6,729 nucleotides of DNA from positions 1-6,729 of the forward strand of contig JALQST010000172.1 in NCBI GenBank assembly GCA_023264315.1. The letters are read 5' to 3'. The notes under the pieces were generated by a model. That model did not search any database. It had not been told where the DNA came from and worked only from the letters and a program-made list of their open reading frames with translations. Positions 4,243 through 6,729 of the stretch are shown here, one piece after another. The first letter of the stretch is position 1; each line of letters starts with the position of its first letter. Source of the DNA: Nodosilinea sp. BSH.14 (lineage in GTDB: Bacteria; Cyanobacteriota; Cyanobacteriia; Phormidesmidales; Phormidesmidaceae). Both the position numbers and the translations under genes were made by a program.

Positions 4243-6729
4243 ATGGACAAAACCAGCGCCAGAACGTTGCTCACCAACACCCTACAGCAGCCCTTTGAGG
4301 AGGCTCAGTTTCGGCAGTTTGCCCGCAATTTGGTGAACGATCTGGACGAATCCAAGACGCTCAATTTCCAGGGTGCTTACATTAAGGAAGCCTACCGAAA
4401 CCAGGTCAAACAATACAAGCGCCTTGGGCAATATCGCGACCCCGATGGCAGCACCATTGATGTGTTGGTGGTGCGGCTGCATCGACCGTCTTCGCTGGAA
4501 CGGGCGCGAACGATGCAACGTAATTTTATGGCCCAATACCTGCAAGATCGGGGCCAAAAAGAGGCGGCACTGGTGGCCTACTACACCGATGGATCGCCAG
4601 ATTGGCGGTTCTCTTTAGTGCGGTTAGATTATCGCCTGGAGGTGCAGGCCGATGGTAGCTATAAACCCACTAAGGAGGTGACAGCGGCGCGGCGATCTTC
4701 CTTTTTGGTGGGGCAAACGGAACCCAACCATACGGCCCAGCAGCAGCTTTTACCGCTGTTATTAACGGATCGCCAAAATCCGACCCTGGATGAGTTGGAG
4801 GCAGCGTTTAATATTGAATCGGTGACGCAGGAATTTTTTGGGCAATATAAAGCCCTATTTTTGCAGGTGCGGGATGAGGTAGAAACCCTAATTCAAACGG
4901 ATACCGCCATCGCGGCTGACTTTTGCAAAAAGCACATTGATCCAGCCAATTTTGCCAAAAAGCTATTAGGACAAATTGTATTTCTTTATTTTTTGCAAAA
5001 GAAGGGCTGGCTGGGGGTGGAACCGGGACAACCCTGGGGCCAGGGGCCAAAGGATTTTCTGCGGCGATTGTTTGAAAGGGAAACCATTCAATACCACAAC
5101 TTTTTTAATGATGTTTTAGAACCCTTATTCTATGATGCCCTAGCCAGCCATCGCGGCGATGAATCGCTCTACGCATTACCGGGATGCCAAAAACCCTGCA
5201 AGATTCCCTTTTTGAATGGCGGATTGTTTGAACCCATCGGCGGCTATGACTGGCAAACCACCAATGTGCTGATTGCCAATTCAACCCTTCAGCAGGTGCT
5301 CGATACCTTTGACCTCTATAACTTTACGGTGCGGGAGGATGAACCGCTGGATAAGGAGGTGGCGGTTGACCCAGAAATGCTGGGCAAGGTGTTTGAAAAT
5401 TTGCTAGAGGTGACGGATCGCAAGGCCAAGGGGGCATTCTATACGCCTCGCGAAATTGTGCATTATATGTGCCAAGAAAGTTTGATTAACTACCTCGATA
5501 CCACCCTCAATCGGCAGGCGGTGGAACTGATGCCGCCCCCCACCCAGCAGGCCAGCCTGTTTGCTACGCCCCCCGTGGGCCAGTTGCCCCTCACCCAGGA
5601 GGAATACTGTGAACGGGTGCCCCGTGGAGACCTGGAACGCTTGATTCGGGAGGGGGAATGGGCGATGGAACACGATGCCCAGGTGGTGCAAAGGGGCAGC
5701 GAAACCAGTGCCTACTCGTTTCGGGTGCCGGAGGCGGTGCGGAGCCATGCGGCGGAGATTGACCGGGCTTTGGCGGCGATTAAAATCTGCGATCCGGCGA
5801 TTGGGTCTGGGGCGTTTCCGGTGGGGATGATGCAGGAAATTGTGAAGGTACGGGGGATTTTAAGCACCTATTGGGTGGCCCTCACCCCCAGCCCCTCTCC
5901 CCAGGGAGAGGGGGGCAAGAAACTTGCTTCTAGTCCTCTCTCAACCCAAGAAAGTCCTTCCAAATCCCCCCCTTCTCCCTCCTTGGGAGAAGGGGGCCGG
6001 GGGGATGAGGGCAGATCCGCCTATGCCTTCAAACGTCATGCCATTCAAAATTCGATTTATGGGGTGGATATTGACCCCGGTGCGGTGGATATTGCCAAGC
6101 TGCGGCTGTGGTTGTCGTTGGTGGTGGATGAGGAGGATTACACCCGCATTAAGCCCTTGCCAAATTTGGATTACAAGATTGTTTGTGGTAATTCCTTACT
6201 CGGTGTAGATCATCGGGAAGGAATGCAACCTTATCAAGGCAGTGTGCTGAATTATCAGCCCCTAGAGCAGCTTGATCGGTTGATGATTGATTTCTTTGAT
6301 GAAACCAATTCTGAACAAAAAGCAAAGCTCAATCGAGACATTAAAGCCCTGATTAAAACCTTGACCGGGAACGAAGACACCTTTGATTTCAAGATTTACT
6401 TCAGCGAAGTCTTTCAACAACAGGGCGGGTTTGATATTGTCATTGGCAATCCGCCCTATGTGCGACAGGAGCAAATTAAACACCTCAAAGATCAACTCAA
6501 GCCCAATTACGAATCCTATACAGGCACCGCCGATCTCTATATCTTTTTCTACGAGCGTGGCCTAAACCTGCTGCGAGATCATGGCGTTCTTACCTATATT
6601 TCCTCTAATAAATGGTTCCGAGCGGCCTATGGTAAAAAGCTCCGTCAACTGATTATCCAAAATACCCAAATTCAGCGCATTATCGACTTTGGCGATGCCC
6701 CCGTCTTTGCCGCCATTGCCTATCCTACG
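4243..6729 (+). CDS. Eco57I-type adenine-N6 DNA methyltransferase, 3' end outside window
   Basis: The frame is open from ATG 4243 to the window edge (829 residues, no stop). AAGGA at 4231-4235, seven bases upstream, supports the start. The enzyme would transfer a methyl group from S-adenosylmethionine to adenine N6 in DNA. Visible motifs in order are motif X, KGAFYTPREIV (Gly397 to Pro402); motif I, DPAIGSGAFP (517-526); motif II, YGVDIDPGAVDIAKLRLWLSL (starting at 606); and motif IV, GNPPYVRQEQ (Asn736 to Tyr739). This is the gamma-type order of type IIG/Eco57I enzymes. The NPPY context then runs on through GTADLYIFFYERGLNLL, and the target-recognition part is missing. Residues 1-395 are not resolved. 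DPDGSTIDVLVVRL and ALVAYYTDGSPDWRFSLV near residues 66-125 could belong to a nuclease-like domain, but I cannot confirm catalytic residues. Residues 546-590 are encoded by an inserted repeat between motifs I and II, in a linker. It probably forms an operon with the upstream helicase. BREX PglX and DISARM DrmMI are possible relatives; neither is established. Confidence 0.9.
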   Translation, partial: MDKTSARTLLTNTLQQPFEEAQFRQFARNLVNDLDESKTLNFQGAYIKEAYRNQVKQYKRLGQYRDPDGSTIDVLVVRLHRPSSLERARTMQRNFMAQYLQDRGQKEAALVAYYTDGSPDWRFSLVRLDYRLEVQADGSYKPTKEVTAARRSSFLVGQTEPNHTAQQQLLPLLLTDRQNPTLDELEAAFNIESVTQEFFGQYKALFLQVRDEVETLIQTDTAIAADFCKKHIDPANFAKKLLGQIVFLYFLQKKGWLGVEPGQPWGQGPKDFLRRLFERETIQYHNFFNDVLEPLFYDALASHRGDESLYALPGCQKPCKIPFLNGGLFEPIGGYDWQTTNVLIANSTLQQVLDTFDLYNFTVREDEPLDKEVAVDPEMLGKVFENLLEVTDRKAKGAFYTPREIVHYMCQESLINYLDTTLNRQAVELMPPPTQQASLFATPPVGQLPLTQEEYCERVPRGDLERLIREGEWAMEHDAQVVQRGSETSAYSFRVPEAVRSHAAEIDRALAAIKICDPAIGSGAFPVGMMQEIVKVRGILSTYWVALTPSPSPQGEGGKKLASSPLSTQESPSKSPPSPSLGEGGRGDEGRSAYAFKRHAIQNSIYGVDIDPGAVDIAKLRLWLSLVVDEEDYTRIKPLPNLDYKIVCGNSLLGVDHREGMQPYQGSVLNYQPLEQLDRLMIDFFDETNSEQKAKLNRDIKALIKTLTGNEDTFDFKIYFSEVFQQQGGFDIVIGNPPYVRQEQIKHLKDQLKPNYESYTGTADLYIFFYERGLNLLRDHGVLTYISSNKWFRAAYGKKLRQLIIQNTQIQRIIDFGDAPVFAAIAYPT
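5878..6012 (+). repeat. Composite palindromic element, copy 2, inserted in frame in the methyltransferase gene
   Basis: This copy is 135 bp, exactly 45 codons (residues 546-590), with perfect 7-bp terminal inverted repeats GCCCTCA (5878-5884) and TGAGGGC (6006-6012). Hairpin 1 has arms CCCCTCTCCC (5892-5901) and GGGAGAGGGG (5904-5913). Hairpin 2 has arms CCCCCTTCTCCC (5968-5979) and GGGAGAAGGGGG (5985-5996). The last 33 bases are identical to those of copy 1, and the linker is recognisably the same (TTCTAGTC, TCTCAAC, TTCCAAATC). The frame is the same as in copy 1: LTPSPSP...LSTQE...SPPSPSLGEGGRGDEG. It lies between the helix after motif I (MMQEIVKVRGIL) and the segment SAYAFKRHAIQNSIYGVDIDP, a spot likely to tolerate a loop. 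The 3-base length difference from copy 1 lies in the loop of hairpin 1 and keeps the frame. Confidence 0.9.

Noticed and set aside
722..6729. Naming the pair as DISARM (drmD/drmMI) or BREX (pglX)
   Set aside because: None of the defining partners (DrmA, DrmB, separate DrmC, BrxC, PglZ) is in the window, and the PLD-helicase fusion does not match the expected layout. It is kept as a possible relationship only.

Overview
The window is probably from a cyanobacterium. The base composition is moderate, and the window contains GC-rich, LTPSPSP-type palindromic repeats (heads reading CCCTCACCCCCAGCCCC) of the kind scattered through filamentous cyanobacterial genomes and also seen in Chloroflexota. 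The assignment is an inference: there is no marker gene, and I saw no copy of the HIP1 octamer GCGATCGC.

Layout, all on the + strand. (1) 139-563 is a compact HicB-HicA type II toxin-antitoxin pair with the antitoxin gene first. hicB is intact. hicA carries a one-base frameshift in a T run, which removes the last 18 residues of the usual protein. (2) 564-721 is intergenic, with one plausible -10 box. (3) 722-4150 encodes a 1142-residue protein with an N-terminal phospholipase D-type nuclease domain and an SNF2/superfamily 2 helicase. (4) 4151-4242 is a short gap filled mostly by a palindromic element. (5) 4243 to the window edge is a large Eco57I-type adenine-N6 DNA methyltransferase, open at its 3' end (829 codons visible). 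Genes 3 and 5 look like a two-gene restriction-modification or anti-phage module: one protein would modify host DNA, and the other would translocate on or cut unmodified DNA. Downstream partners may lie outside the window.

The most striking feature is a family of mobile palindromic repeats inside this module. A composite element of 135-138 bp sits in the helicase gene (3380-3517) and again in the methyltransferase gene (5878-6012). Both copies have the same orientation, the same reading frame and a length divisible by three, so each adds a Pro/Ser/Gly-rich peptide of about 45 residues without breaking its host gene. A third, related element (4108-4222) lies at the gene junction. It is read in another frame and supplies the last residues and the stop codon of the helicase. 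The pattern resembles the protein-coding Rickettsia palindromic elements. Here it affects both genes of a presumed defence operon and creates direct repeats through which the two genes could fuse in frame.
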